This document shows, one piece after another, positions 54,271 to 63,760 of a DNA stretch of 64,000 nucleotides (positions are counted from its first letter, which is position 1; every line of letters starts with the position of its first letter). The stretch is taken from NCBI RefSeq assembly GCF_000426765.1, contig NZ_KE384566.1, positions 310,001 to 374,000 on the forward strand, read 5' to 3'. This DNA is from Vibrio litoralis DSM 17657. GTDB lineage: Bacteria; Pseudomonadota; Gammaproteobacteria; Enterobacterales; Vibrionaceae. Under the pieces are notes generated by a model. That model saw only the letters and a list, made by a program, of their open reading frames with translations, was not told the origin of the DNA and did no database searches. Position numbers and translations under genes: made by a program.

Positions 54271-55716
54271 ATGCGCTATTTTTGGAAGTCTCAATCCTTA
54301 GTTGCTCGTACACTCATGCTCACGCTATTAACTGTGGTGCTTGCTCAAGGTATTTCGACCGCCATTTGGTATACCAATTCTCGCCAGCAAGAAGAAGCGG
54401 GAATTAAAACCACCACGGTGAGTATGGCGTCATTATTTGCCTCTACCGTGTCTTATTTTCAAGCGCTACCGGTGAACTATCGTCATGTGATCATGGAGCA
54501 ATTACGCAAAATGGGTGGCACGCGCTTTTTTGTGTCGTTTAATCATGAGTACCTTGATATTCAGCCGATTAACGATAGCCGCTTAAAACAAGTGGCAATA
54601 AATTCAATGGCTGAAGCGCTTGGTGATAAGCTAAATAATGTTCGTTCGATTCATGTGGAATTTTCTAAACCGGAACAGCTGAAGATTCTAAAAAATGATA
54701 TTTATTTAAGTGATCTCCCTAAATCCTGGGCGCACTATACTCTGACGTTAGAGCCATTGGATCCGCCGATTATGGTAGTGCAAATTGAGCTTGAATCGGA
54801 TGAATGGATCTATATTGCCGCGCTATTACCACCACCTTACAACACGTTAGAAGACACTATTTTACCGCCATCTCAATGGTTGTATTTGCTTCTTTCTACT
54901 GCCTTATTGCTGCTTTTTAGCTACTTTATGATCCGTCGCCAAGTGCGGCCTTTACGTAACTTGGCCAGAGCAGCTAATCAGATGAGTGTTGATGGAGAAC
55001 AGTCACCTTTACCAGAAGAAGGCGCGAATGAGGTAGTGACCGCGACCCTTGCGTTTAATCGTATGCAGCAACGTATTCATCATTATGTGATGGACCGAGA
55101 GCATCTGTTTTCAGCTATTTCTCACGATCTTAAAACCCCGATTACTCGTTTACGTTTAAGAGCTGAACTGCTAGAAAATGACGTAAAACGAGCCAAGTTT
55201 AATCAAGATTTAGATGAGCTAGAAATGATGGTTAAAGGGGCGCTGCAGTGTGTGCATGACACGGAGTTACATGAGAACTCAAACCTCGTCTATCTCAATG
55301 AATTATTGCTTGCGGCGGCGGAAACCCACAATGTCCATCATACAAAAGTTACCTTACCAAAAGAAACTATCGCACCAGTATTAGGCAAGCCGCTAGCGTT
55401 GAAGCGGGTGATGACTAACTTAGTCGATAATGGCGTCAAATATGGTAATAGTCTCAATATTACTTGCCAGCAAACTCAAGATTATGTGGAACTCAATTTT
55501 GTCGACCAAGGCCCTGGAATCCCAGAAGCACAACTAGTATCGGTATTTGAACCTTATGTTCGGTTGGCCAAAGATAAAGAAGGACACGGTTTAGGTCTTG
55601 GTATTTGCCGTAATATTTTGCATGCTCATGGCGGTACCATCCATATTCGTAATGCTTCCAATGCTGGCTTACATGTTCAAGTGATCTTGCCGTTTAATAC
55701 TCACCGACCTCAATAA
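54271..55716 (+). CDS. Sensor histidine kinase (EnvZ/GtrS-like)
   Basis: A 481-residue inner-membrane kinase with transmembrane helices at about 10-32 and 202-221 enclosing a periplasmic sensor region of about 165 residues. A HAMP domain follows (RRQVRPLRNLARAANQMS). The dimerisation domain has His285 in SAISHDLKTPITRLRLR. The ATPase shows MTNLVDNGVKYG (N box) and VDQGPGIP (G1). The sensor part likely reads a sugar signal or the loaded binding protein (inference from the neighbours). Confidence 0.92.
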   Translation: MRYFWKSQSLVARTLMLTLLTVVLAQGISTAIWYTNSRQQEEAGIKTTTVSMASLFASTVSYFQALPVNYRHVIMEQLRKMGGTRFFVSFNHEYLDIQPINDSRLKQVAINSMAEALGDKLNNVRSIHVEFSKPEQLKILKNDIYLSDLPKSWAHYTLTLEPLDPPIMVVQIELESDEWIYIAALLPPPYNTLEDTILPPSQWLYLLLSTALLLLFSYFMIRRQVRPLRNLARAANQMSVDGEQSPLPEEGANEVVTATLAFNRMQQRIHHYVMDREHLFSAISHDLKTPITRLRLRAELLENDVKRAKFNQDLDELEMMVKGALQCVHDTELHENSNLVYLNELLLAAAETHNVHHTKVTLPKETIAPVLGKPLALKRVMTNLVDNGVKYGNSLNITCQQTQDYVELNFVDQGPGIPEAQLVSVFEPYVRLAKDKEGHGLGLGICRNILHAHGGTIHIRNASNAGLHVQVILPFNTHRPQ

Positions 55717-55746
55717 TACTTGTCGATTTAAGTGATAAAACTCACA

Positions 55747-55774
55747 TGTAACACATTTGTTACAGTGGTGTTAC
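55747..55774. promoter_or_regulatory. Possible response-regulator site before the sugar ABC operon
   Basis: TGTAACACATTTGTTACA is a perfect 6+6 palindrome, and a further GTTAC follows. The three half-sites (48-52 reversed, 59-63, 70-74 of 557xx) are each 11 bases apart, one helical turn, which suits an OmpR-type regulator such as the one encoded at 53513. Located about 140 bases before the binding-protein start. Confidence 0.5.
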
Positions 55775-55912
55775 TTTTCGTGCCAATGCTCCTACCACTC
55801 TTTGCATATAGTGATGTTAAGCCAAACCACTGCTAGGCTAAATAGGATGATTTACGGTGTCTTGGCTCTAATCCAATAAGCAATAACCTACAACCAATAA
55901 CCAACATGGACG

Positions 55913-57169
55913 ATGACGATGAATACAATGAAAAAAAGTCTTCTTACCCTTGCGCTGCTTTCTACCTCACAACTATCTCAAGCGGGGGAAGTCGAAGTAC
56001 TTCACTGGTGGACTTCAGGCGGTGAAGCGAAATCGGTCGCGGTACTTAAAGAGATGATGGAAAAAGATGGTCACTCTTGGAAAGATTTCGCGGTAGCTGG
56101 TGGTGGTGGTGAAAGTGCCATGACAGTACTGAAAACTCGTGCGGTATCGGGTAACCCACCGGCCGCGGCACAAATGAAAGGTCATAACATTCAAGAATGG
56201 GCAGACTTAGGCTTTTTAACCAACCTTGATGATGTGGCTAAGCAAGGTGATTGGGATGGGATTTTACCTAAAGTCGTTGCGGATACAGCGAAATATGAAG
56301 GTCACTATGTGGCGGTACCCGTCAATGTACACCGTGTAAACTGGCTATGGGCGAACAAAGCGATTTTTGATAAAGAAGGCTTGAAAGTACCAGCTTCTTG
56401 GGATGAATTTTTTAAAGTGGGCGATAAGTTAAAAGCCGACGGAATTATTCCTTTAGCACACGGCGGTCAGCCTTGGCAAGATGCGACATTATTCGAAGCA
56501 ATTGCACTTGAGAAACTCGGTAACGCAGATTACAACAAAGCCTTTGTCGAGTTAGACCAAGATGTATTATCGGGCGATAAAATGGTTGAGGCTTTCACTA
56601 CCTTTAAAAAAGTTCGTGACTATATCGATAGCAACTCGCCAGGCCGAGATTGGAACGTTGCCACATCAATGGTGATCAATGGCCAAGCGGCAATGCAAGT
56701 GATGGGCGACTGGGCGAAAGGTGAATTCAGCGCAGCCAATAAACAGCCGGGTACTGATTATACTTGTTCACCGACACCGGGCACTGCTGATTCATTCACT
56801 TTCAACGTGGATAGCTTTGCTTTCTTCCAAATTAAAGACAAAGAGAATCAAAAAGCGCAGCAAGATTTAGCGAAAACCATCCTGTCTAAACCTTTCCAAG
56901 AAGTCTTTAACTTGAACAAAGGCTCGATTCCGGTTCGTCTAGATATGGATATGTCGAAGTTTGATAAATGTGCCTTGGATTCAATGGCGGCATTTAAAGC
57001 AACGGCGGATACCGGTGGTTTAGTACCAAGTATGGCGCATGGCATGTCAACAACCAGCTATGTACAGGGCGCAATGTTTGATGTGATCACTAACTTCTTT
57101 AACGATAAAGATGCGGATCCAAAAGCGGCAGCTGAGAAACTAGCGAAAGCGGTTAAAGCGGCTCAATAA
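55913..57169 (+). CDS. Sugar ABC transporter substrate-binding protein (glucose/mannose type)
   Basis: A 418-residue periplasmic binding protein of the carbohydrate CUT1 class. A signal peptide of about 24 residues ends SQLSQA-GEV. The mature start [15 protein letters not shown] and the body text [18 protein letters not shown] resemble the GtsA/GltB glucose/mannose binders. [18 protein letters not shown] and [18 protein letters not shown] are also conserved. ATGs at 55913, 55919 and 55928 are all possible starts. A hairpin follows the gene, which is the best expressed member of such operons. Confidence 0.9.
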   Translation: MTMNTMKKSLLTLALLSTSQLSQAGEVEVLHWWTSGGEAKSVAVLKEMMEKDGHSWKDFAVAGGGGESAMTVLKTRAVSGNPPAAAQMKGHNIQEWADLGFLTNLDDVAKQGDWDGILPKVVADTAKYEGHYVAVPVNVHRVNWLWANKAIFDKEGLKVPASWDEFFKVGDKLKADGIIPLAHGGQPWQDATLFEAIALEKLGNADYNKAFVELDQDVLSGDKMVEAFTTFKKVRDYIDSNSPGRDWNVATSMVINGQAAMQVMGDWAKGEFSAANKQPGTDYTCSPTPGTADSFTFNVDSFAFFQIKDKENQKAQQDLAKTILSKPFQEVFNLNKGSIPVRLDMDMSKFDKCALDSMAAFKATADTGGLVPSMAHGMSTTSYVQGAMFDVITNFFNDKDADPKAAAEKLAKAVKAAQ

Positions 57170-57198
57170 CCCTTCTTAAATATAAATCTCACTGAACT

Positions 57199-57226
57199 TA
57201 GGCTGCGTGTGAATTCACGTAGCCTA
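57199..57226 (+). other. Intercistronic hairpin between binding protein and permease genes
   Basis: Arms TAGGCTGCGTG (57199-57209) and CACGTAGCCTA (57216-57226), 10 of 11 paired. No T-run, so a partial stop or 3' mRNA shield is likely. It would keep binding-protein mRNA in excess over permease mRNA. Confidence 0.6.
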
Positions 57227-57290
57227 GATAACCTTTGCCTAAAATTCATTCAATTGGGTTTTGGGTATAGATGTAAACAAAGGATCGGTT

Positions 57291-58265
57291 ATGGACAACG
57301 CTTTCGATTCCACTAAGCATCAACCTCTTGAAAGGGGCGGTGCTCAATCATGCTCAGCCATGCCCACTCGGCGAGCCGCACCAAAACTTAAACTGGCCGA
57401 TAGGCTGCAACATTGGCTGCCTAAAATTGTATTAGCACCTACCTTGGTGATTACCGTGGTGTGCATCTATGGCTACATTATTTGGACGGGGGCTTTATCG
57501 CTCACCAACTCTCGTTTTTTACCTAGCTTTAATTTCACTGGCTTTGGTCAATATGCCAAGTTGATGGAAAACGACCGCTGGATCACCTCGATCACTAACC
57601 TGGGTATTTTCGGGCTGTTATTTCTAGCTATTGTGATTGTACTAGGGGTAGGGCTGGCAATTTTCCTCGATCAAAATATCCGTAATGAAGGGGTAATTCG
57701 TAGTATTTACCTCTACCCAATGGCGCTGTCATTTATTGTCACAGGTACCGCTTGGAAATGGATATTAAATCCAGGTCTTGGCATTGAAAAAATGGTGAGA
57801 GATTGGGGCTTTACTGACTTCAAATTCGACTGGATTGTTGATTCGGATATGGTGGTTTACACCTTAGTCATCGCTGCGGTTTGGCAATCATCCGGCTTTG
57901 TGATGGCGATGTTCTTAGCAGGGCTACGCGGTATCGATTCTTCGATCATCAAAGCGGCGCAAATTGATGGTGCCAGTTTGCCGCGTATTTACTGGAGCAT
58001 TGTGATGCCATGTTTGCGTCCGGTATTTTTTAGCGCGGTGATCATTACGTCACATATCGCGATAAAAAGCTTCGATTTGGTCACAGCACTGACCGCAGGT
58101 GGGCCTGGTTATTCCTCTGATTTACCCGCGCTATTTATGTACGCCTATTCATTTACCCGTGGTCAAACCGCATTAGGCTCGGCGAGTGCCATGATGATGT
58201 TGGCTGGGATATTAGCTATTTTAGTGCCGTACCTGTATTCAGAATTAAGGGAGAAGAAGTCATGA
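57291..58265 (+). CDS. Sugar ABC transporter permease (first)
   Basis: A 324-residue CUT1 permease with about six membrane helices after an extended cytoplasmic N-terminus (about 55 residues). The EAA loop contacting the ATPase is IKAAQIDGASLPRIYWSIVMPCLRP. I use ATG 57291, which has AAAGGATCGG before it. Its stop overlaps the start of the second permease gene (ATGA at 58262-58265). Confidence 0.93.
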   Translation: MDNAFDSTKHQPLERGGAQSCSAMPTRRAAPKLKLADRLQHWLPKIVLAPTLVITVVCIYGYIIWTGALSLTNSRFLPSFNFTGFGQYAKLMENDRWITSITNLGIFGLLFLAIVIVLGVGLAIFLDQNIRNEGVIRSIYLYPMALSFIVTGTAWKWILNPGLGIEKMVRDWGFTDFKFDWIVDSDMVVYTLVIAAVWQSSGFVMAMFLAGLRGIDSSIIKAAQIDGASLPRIYWSIVMPCLRPVFFSAVIITSHIAIKSFDLVTALTAGGPGYSSDLPALFMYAYSFTRGQTALGSASAMMMLAGILAILVPYLYSELREKKS

Positions 58266-59176
58266 TGGCCCAAAATCTGAAACTTCAAAACCGAAAGTCT
58301 CAACCTAATAAAACCAATTATTTTAATTCCAAGCGAGTCGGACGCATCGCGATTTACAGCTTGCTGCTTTTTTTCTGCGTGCTGTATTTGATGCCGCTGT
58401 TTGTCATGGTGATCACTTCATTTAAAAGCTTGGGCGATATTCGTACCGGTAACTTAATGTCGCTGCCGACTGAGTGGGTTTTCGATGCTTGGCATAAAGC
58501 CTGGTCGACATCTTGTACTGGCGTGAAATGTGAAGGGATCAAAAGTTATTTCTGGAACTCCTTTCAAATGGTGATTCCAGCAGTAGCGATTTCAACACTG
58601 ATGGGCGCCTTTAATGGCTATGTGATTAGCAAATGGCAGTTTAGAGGTTCCAACCTACTGTTTAGTTTATTGCTATTTGGCTGCTTTATTCCTTTTCAGG
58701 TGGTGTTACTTCCAATGGCGGCAACGCTAGGTTTCTTTGGTTTAGCGAACACGACAACAGGCTTAGTTTTCGTCCATGTTATTTATGGATTGGCCTTTAC
58801 CACACTATTTTTCCGTAACTTTTATGTTGGGGTTCCAGATGAATTGGTTAAAGCGGCTAAGTTAGATGGTGCTGGGTTCTTTACTATCTTCTTCCGCATC
58901 ATGTTGCCGCTTTCAACACCTATCATCATGGTGACGGTGATCTGGCAATTTACTTCAATCTGGAATGATTTCTTGTTTGGGGTGGTGTATTCCGGCTCGG
59001 AAACTCAGCCGATTACTGTGGCGCTTAACAACTTAGTCAACACCAGTACTGGGGTCAAAGAATATAACGTTGATATGGCTGCCGCCATTATTGCTGCATT
59101 GCCAACCTTGTTGGTCTATGTCGTGGCAGGGAAGTATTTCGTGAGAGGGTTGACTGCTGGCTCCGTTAAAGGATAA
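58262..59176 (+). CDS. Sugar ABC transporter permease (second)
   Basis: A 304-residue CUT1 permease with about six helices. EAA loop: LVKAAKLDGAGFFTIFFRIMLPLSTP. It ends GKYFVRGLTAGSVKG, the typical close of MalG-like permeases. ATG at 58262 or the adjacent ATG at 58265. Translationally coupled to the first permease. Confidence 0.94.
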   Translation: MMAQNLKLQNRKSQPNKTNYFNSKRVGRIAIYSLLLFFCVLYLMPLFVMVITSFKSLGDIRTGNLMSLPTEWVFDAWHKAWSTSCTGVKCEGIKSYFWNSFQMVIPAVAISTLMGAFNGYVISKWQFRGSNLLFSLLLFGCFIPFQVVLLPMAATLGFFGLANTTTGLVFVHVIYGLAFTTLFFRNFYVGVPDELVKAAKLDGAGFFTIFFRIMLPLSTPIIMVTVIWQFTSIWNDFLFGVVYSGSETQPITVALNNLVNTSTGVKEYNVDMAAAIIAALPTLLVYVVAGKYFVRGLTAGSVKG

Positions 59177-59229
59177 CGGAATCACAAAGCCTCAAACAAC
59201 GCCAATTTAGCTTAAAAGGAAAAATAATA

Positions 59230-60336
59230 ATGGCTGCTTTAGAACTAAATCAAATTCGTAAAACCTACCGCAATGCGGACAATGAAACACTGAAGGGGAT
59301 TAATATCCAAATAGAGTCGGGCGAGTTTTTAATTCTCGTCGGTCCGTCAGGTTGTGGCAAATCTACCTTGATGAATACCATCGCAGGGTTGGAATCAATA
59401 AGCTCGGGTGAGATTGTGATCGATGGTGTGGATGTCTCGAATGTCGAACCAAAAGATCGTGATATTGCGATGGTATTCCAATCTTATGCTTTGTACCCAA
59501 ATATGACGGTGCGCGGCAATATCGCGTTTGGTTTGAAGATCCGCAAAATGCCACAAGTCAAAATCGATGCAGAAGTGAATCGCGTGGCGGAAATGCTACA
59601 AATCGATCATTTACTTGATCGAAAACCAGCGCAACTTTCTGGTGGTCAGCGTCAGCGTGTTGCCATGGGCCGGGCTTTGGCTCGTCAGCCTAAATTGTAT
59701 TTATTTGATGAGCCGCTTTCTAACTTAGATGCAAAATTACGCGTTGAAATGCGTACACAAATTAAACGTCTGCACCAACAATTAAATACCACCATCGTGT
59801 ATGTTACTCATGATCAAATTGAGGCGATGACACTCGCTGATCGTATCGCAGTGATGAAAGATGGAGAGTTGCAGCAATTAGGTACGCCGAAAGAAATCTA
59901 TAACCAACCCAATAATATGTTTGTAGCCGGCTTTATGGGCTCGCCATCAATGAACTTTATTAAAGCGAGAGTGGATTTAGATTCAGATGATAAACCACAA
60001 GGTGAAATTTGGACGGCGGATGGTAAAGCGCACAAAATTAATCTGCCTGATCGATTACGTAAATTTGATGGAGAAACCGTGATTATCGGTTTGAGGCCCG
60101 AGTTTATTACTGAACAGCCAAGTGATGAAGAGCGTACCTTTACAGAAGTTTCTATGAAAGTTGACGTATTAGAGCCGACGGGCCCGGATACCATCGCAAT
60201 AGTTGAAATCAATCAAGAACATGTGGCGTGTCGTCTATCGGCTGAATTCGATGCCAAGGTAGGCGAAACCGTGCCATTGTATTTTGATTTATCCAGCGCG
60301 GTGTTTTTTGATGTTCGAACGGAGATGAGAATTTAG
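59230..60336 (+). CDS. Sugar ABC transporter ATP-binding protein
   Basis: A 368-residue MalK/UgpC-type ATPase. Walker A GPSGCGKSTLMN (about 38-49), Q-loop AMVFQSYALYPNMTV, signature LSGGQRQRVAMGRAL and Walker B LYLFDEPLSNLDAKLR. The C-terminal 120 residues form the regulatory OB-type domain (TOBE), including GLRPEFI. Last gene of the operon; a strong terminator follows. Confidence 0.95.
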   Translation: MAALELNQIRKTYRNADNETLKGINIQIESGEFLILVGPSGCGKSTLMNTIAGLESISSGEIVIDGVDVSNVEPKDRDIAMVFQSYALYPNMTVRGNIAFGLKIRKMPQVKIDAEVNRVAEMLQIDHLLDRKPAQLSGGQRQRVAMGRALARQPKLYLFDEPLSNLDAKLRVEMRTQIKRLHQQLNTTIVYVTHDQIEAMTLADRIAVMKDGELQQLGTPKEIYNQPNNMFVAGFMGSPSMNFIKARVDLDSDDKPQGEIWTADGKAHKINLPDRLRKFDGETVIIGLRPEFITEQPSDEERTFTEVSMKVDVLEPTGPDTIAIVEINQEHVACRLSAEFDAKVGETVPLYFDLSSAVFFDVRTEMRI

Positions 60337-60366
60337 TTCGGTATAGCATTGGTCTTTTATAAAATT

Positions 60367-60419
60367 GGTGGTTTTTGACCCATTTAGCTTTTATGCGTAG
60401 GTCAAAAACCGCCATTTTT
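60367..60419 (+). terminator. Terminator after the sugar ABC operon
   Basis: 14 bp stem GGTGGTTTTTGACC (60367-60380)/GGTCAAAAACCGCC (60400-60413), one G-U, followed by ATTTTTT. Confidence 0.85.
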
Positions 60420-60498
60420 TATGTTTATCATTGAAAAAAAGTAAGGAGATTTACTCTAACACGCTGAATGTTAATAAATTGTTATTTTTTTGTTTGGT

Positions 60499-60514
60499 TG
60501 GTATGGCATTTGCT
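60499..60514 (+). promoter_or_regulatory. Sigma-54 promoter of dctPQM
   Basis: TGGTATGGCATTTGCT matches the sigma-54 consensus TGGCACG-N4-TTGCW, with invariant GG and GC ten bases apart. It is 54 bases before the dctP start. A DctD-like sigma-54 activator is encoded at the end of the window, consistent with this control. Confidence 0.8.
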
Positions 60515-60567
60515 TTTATGAAGTACGGCTTAGAAAGGAGTCGATTATCATAATTTAGGAGAATAAA

Positions 60568-61575
60568 ATGTCTAAAAAATCTCTTCTCGCTGTCACCCTG
60601 ACCGCAGCATCTGTACTTGCTAGTTTTAATGCGACAGCATCCGATGCCTGTGACCCTGGTGAATTGGTGATTAAATTTAGCCATGTAACTAATGCAGATA
60701 AACATCCGAAAGGCATCGCCGCTTCTTTATTGGAAGCACGTGTTAATAAGGAAATGGACGGTAAAGCTTGTATGCAGGTTTTCCCCAACTCAACGCTTTA
60801 TGATGATGATAAAGCGCTTGAAGCGTTATTAAATGGTGATGTTCAGCTAGCTGCCCCTTCTTTATCCAAATTTGAAAAGTTCACCAAAAAATTCCGCATT
60901 TTTGACCTGCCTTTTTTGTTTGATGATGTTGAGGCGGTCGACCGCTTTCAAAATTCAGAATCAGGCGATATTTTGAAAAACTCGATGACTCGCCGTGGCT
61001 TAAAAGGTTTGGAGTTTTGGCATAATGGTATGAAACAAATGTCAGCCAATAAACCACTGGTTCACCCTGAAGACGCTGAAGGGTTAAAATTTCGCGTTCA
61101 ACCTTCCGATGTATTAGTTGCTCAATTTGAACAATTAGGTGCTAACCCTCAAAAAATGTCATTTAAAGAAGTGTATGGCGGCTTACAAACCAAAGTTATT
61201 GATGGTCAAGAAAATACATGGTCAAACATTTATGGTCAGAAATTCTTTGAAGTACAAGATGGTGTGACGGAAACAAATCACGGGATTCTGGACTACCTAG
61301 TGGTGACCTCGAACACTTGGTGGAATGATTTACCAGATGATATTCGTAGCCAGCTTGGTCAAATTCTGCATGAAGTGTCGATGGCTCGTAATGCCGAATC
61401 TACCCGTGTCAATAATGAAAGTAAGAGCAACATTTTAGATGCGGGTGGTGTCGTACGGACGCTGACTCCGGAGCAACGTCAAGAATGGGTTACGGTTTTG
61501 AAACCCGTTTGGAAAAAGTTCGAAAAAGATATTGGTTCGGATTTGATTGACGCAGCATTAGCTTCAAACAAATAA
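60568..61575 (+). CDS. dctP: TRAP transporter solute-binding protein DctP
   Basis: A 335-residue periplasmic binding protein that captures an organic acid, probably a C4-dicarboxylate, for the TRAP membrane pair. Signal peptide LTAASVLASFNATA-SDA. Conserved features are IKFSHVTNADKHPKGIAA, the ligand-arginine region GLKFRVQPSDVL and GQENTWSNIY. Ribosome site TTAGGAGAAT. Confidence 0.93.
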   Translation: MSKKSLLAVTLTAASVLASFNATASDACDPGELVIKFSHVTNADKHPKGIAASLLEARVNKEMDGKACMQVFPNSTLYDDDKALEALLNGDVQLAAPSLSKFEKFTKKFRIFDLPFLFDDVEAVDRFQNSESGDILKNSMTRRGLKGLEFWHNGMKQMSANKPLVHPEDAEGLKFRVQPSDVLVAQFEQLGANPQKMSFKEVYGGLQTKVIDGQENTWSNIYGQKFFEVQDGVTETNHGILDYLVVTSNTWWNDLPDDIRSQLGQILHEVSMARNAESTRVNNESKSNILDAGGVVRTLTPEQRQEWVTVLKPVWKKFEKDIGSDLIDAALASNK

Positions 61576-61593
61576 CCTCACGTTTTAGCAAGT

Positions 61594-61632
61594 GGGCATG
61601 GCTGTGTTTGTAATAGAAAGCCATGCCCTTTT
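61594..61632 (+). other. Intercistronic hairpin after dctP
   Basis: Perfect stem GGGCATGGCT (61594-61603)/AGCCATGCCC (61619-61628) followed by TTTTAAT. Probably an attenuating terminator that gives more DctP than DctQM. Confidence 0.7.
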
Positions 61633-61652
61633 AATGATGACAGAGAGGGAAT

Positions 61653-62276
61653 ATGTCTGATTCTTTGATGGATAAACTGGGCCAAATAACCGACTCAATA
61701 GAAGAGTCGTTGATTGCTTTATTTTTGGGCTTAATGACCGTACTTACTTTTACTAATGTGGTGTTTCGTTATGTTCTAAATGACAATATTTTATGGGCGC
61801 TTGAAGCAACAGTATTTTTGTTTGCGTGGTTGATTTTAGTCGGCGCTTCATATGGTGTGAAAAAACAGTTTCATATTGGCGTGGATGTAGTGATTAACCT
61901 TTTGCCTACTCATTGGCGGAAGATTTTTGCTCTCATCGCCGTTAGCTCCTGCCTTGCATTTTCTATTTTGTTATTGATTGGCTCTTGGAATTATTGGTAT
62001 CCATTTGTTACCGAGCGAGCGTGGTATGAAACCGATGATATTCCTATGCCAGACTTTTTACAGTTTTTGTCTACTTGGCTTAATGAAGGCGAACGTTATG
62101 AAAAAATGCCACGTTTTATTCCCTATATGGCGCTGCCTATAGGAATGGTATTACTGACCTTCCGATTTTTTCAAGTGGCTTACTACGTTGTTACGAACCA
62201 AAGGGACCGCATGATTGCGAGCCATGAAGCGGAAAACGATCTCGATATGTTAAAAGACCAGAACAAGGAAGACTAA
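61653..62276 (+). CDS. dctQ: TRAP transporter small permease DctQ
   Basis: A 207-residue inner-membrane protein with four helices (about 18-38, 52-70, 87-110, 155-178). NVVFRYVLNDNILWALEATVFLFAWLILVGASYG is the DctQ landmark. An extra hydrophilic loop (ETDDIPMPDFLQF to RYEKMPRF) is as in larger DctQ proteins. dctM starts 3 bases after the stop. Confidence 0.93.
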   Translation: MSDSLMDKLGQITDSIEESLIALFLGLMTVLTFTNVVFRYVLNDNILWALEATVFLFAWLILVGASYGVKKQFHIGVDVVINLLPTHWRKIFALIAVSSCLAFSILLLIGSWNYWYPFVTERAWYETDDIPMPDFLQFLSTWLNEGERYEKMPRFIPYMALPIGMVLLTFRFFQVAYYVVTNQRDRMIASHEAENDLDMLKDQNKED

Positions 62277-62279
62277 ATC

Positions 62280-63641
62280 ATGGATATTATTTTATTGTTT
62301 GTCATGGTGATTGGCTTCATGGTGTTTGGTGTGCCCATTGCGATTGCACTTGGCTTATCAAGTGTTCTATTTTTACTCGTTCATTCAGATACTTCGCTTG
62401 CCTCGGTGGCTCAAACACTGTTTAACTCATTTTCCGGGCATTATACGTTATTGGCCATTCCATTTTTTATTTTAGCTTCCACTTTCATGTCTACGGGAGG
62501 CGTTGCTCAAAGGATCATTCGCTTTGCTATTGCAATGGTGGGGTGGTTTCGTGGTGGCCTTGCCATGGCGTCGGTTGTGGCGTGCATGATGTTTGCGGCG
62601 TTGTCTGGGTCATCACCTGCGACCGTTGTAGCTATCGGTAGCATTGTTATTGCGGGGATGGTGAAAAATGGTTATTCAAAGGAGTTTGCAGCCGGTGTGA
62701 TTTGTAATGCGGGAACATTAGGTATTCTGATCCCGCCTTCTATTGTTATGGTGGTATATGCTGCCGCGACGGACGTTTCCGTTGGACGCATGTTTTTAGG
62801 TGGGGTGCTCCCTGGGTTATTGGCTGGTGTGATGTTAATGGTGGCCATTTATATTGCTGCTCGCATTAAAAAACTGCCCGCTCAACCCTTTGTCGGCTGG
62901 AAAGAAGCGTTTTTAGCCGCAAAAGGGGCAAGTTGGGGCTTGTTGCTAGTTGTCATCATTTTAGGCGGTATTTATGGCGGCATCTTTACTCCAACGGAAG
63001 CGGCTGCAGTGGCGGCTATTTATGCTTTTTTGATTGCCAATTTTGTGTATAAAGATATGGGACCTTTTGCCGACAAGGAAAGCAAGTTGCCGACGATTGT
63101 AAAAGTCGCTTATGCGTTTGTGCATCCAGATACTAAAAAGTCGTTATTTGAAGCGGGTAAGCTTACTATTATGCTGATGTTTATCATTGCCAGTGCATTG
63201 ATTCTAAAGCATGTGTTAACCGAAGAGCGTATTCCGCAGATGATCACCGAATCGCTGTTATCGGCAGGTCTAGGGCCAATTACGTTTTTGATTATGGTGA
63301 ACATTCTACTGTTGATTGGTGGCCAGTTTATGGAGCCATCAGGCCTGCTCATTATCGTTGCGCCTTTGGTTTTCCCAATTGCTATAGCATTAGGTATTGA
63401 TCCGATTCATTTCGGTATCATGATGGTGGTGAATATGGAGATAGGAATGATCACGCCACCTGTGGGGTTGAATTTATTTGTGACCTCTGGTGTGGCTAAA
63501 ATGTCGATGCTTAATGTGGTAAAAGCCGCGCTTCCTTGGGTCGGTGTGATGTTCTTATTCTTAATTATTATCACTTATGTTCCCGTTATTTCAACGTGGT
63601 TACCAACTTTGTTAATGGGGCCTGAGATCATTATAAAATAA
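62280..63641 (+). CDS. dctM: TRAP transporter large permease DctM
   Basis: A 453-residue inner-membrane transporter with about 11-12 helices, the sodium-coupled core of the TRAP system. Seen are the VPIAIALGLSS start, CMMFAALSGSSPATVVAIGSI, NAGTLGILIPPSIVMVVYA and the mirrored GMITPPVGLNLFV. The stretch ADKESKLPTIVKVAYAFVHPDTKKSL (longer loop) is typical of the C4-dicarboxylate branch. Confidence 0.95.
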   Translation: MDIILLFVMVIGFMVFGVPIAIALGLSSVLFLLVHSDTSLASVAQTLFNSFSGHYTLLAIPFFILASTFMSTGGVAQRIIRFAIAMVGWFRGGLAMASVVACMMFAALSGSSPATVVAIGSIVIAGMVKNGYSKEFAAGVICNAGTLGILIPPSIVMVVYAAATDVSVGRMFLGGVLPGLLAGVMLMVAIYIAARIKKLPAQPFVGWKEAFLAAKGASWGLLLVVIILGGIYGGIFTPTEAAAVAAIYAFLIANFVYKDMGPFADKESKLPTIVKVAYAFVHPDTKKSLFEAGKLTIMLMFIIASALILKHVLTEERIPQMITESLLSAGLGPITFLIMVNILLLIGGQFMEPSGLLIIVAPLVFPIAIALGIDPIHFGIMMVVNMEIGMITPPVGLNLFVTSGVAKMSMLNVVKAALPWVGVMFLFLIIITYVPVISTWLPTLLMGPEIIIK

Positions 63642-63702
63642 TAACGGTGAGTACTTGAGCATGAGACTTCAAGTACTCAACATCATTAATGACAACTTAA
63701 AC

Positions 63703-63760
63703 ACGCCCTAGAGATTCAGGTGACGGTTTTGTCGCCACCACTTGGATCTCGGGGCGTTTT
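63703..63760. terminator. Terminator between dctM and dctD
   Basis: ACGCCC (63703-63708) pairs with GGGCGT (63752-63757), AGAGAT with ATCTC next to it, and an inner GGTGACG/CGCCACC hairpin completes a long stem. TTTT follows on the plus strand. Convergent genes share it. Confidence 0.65.
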
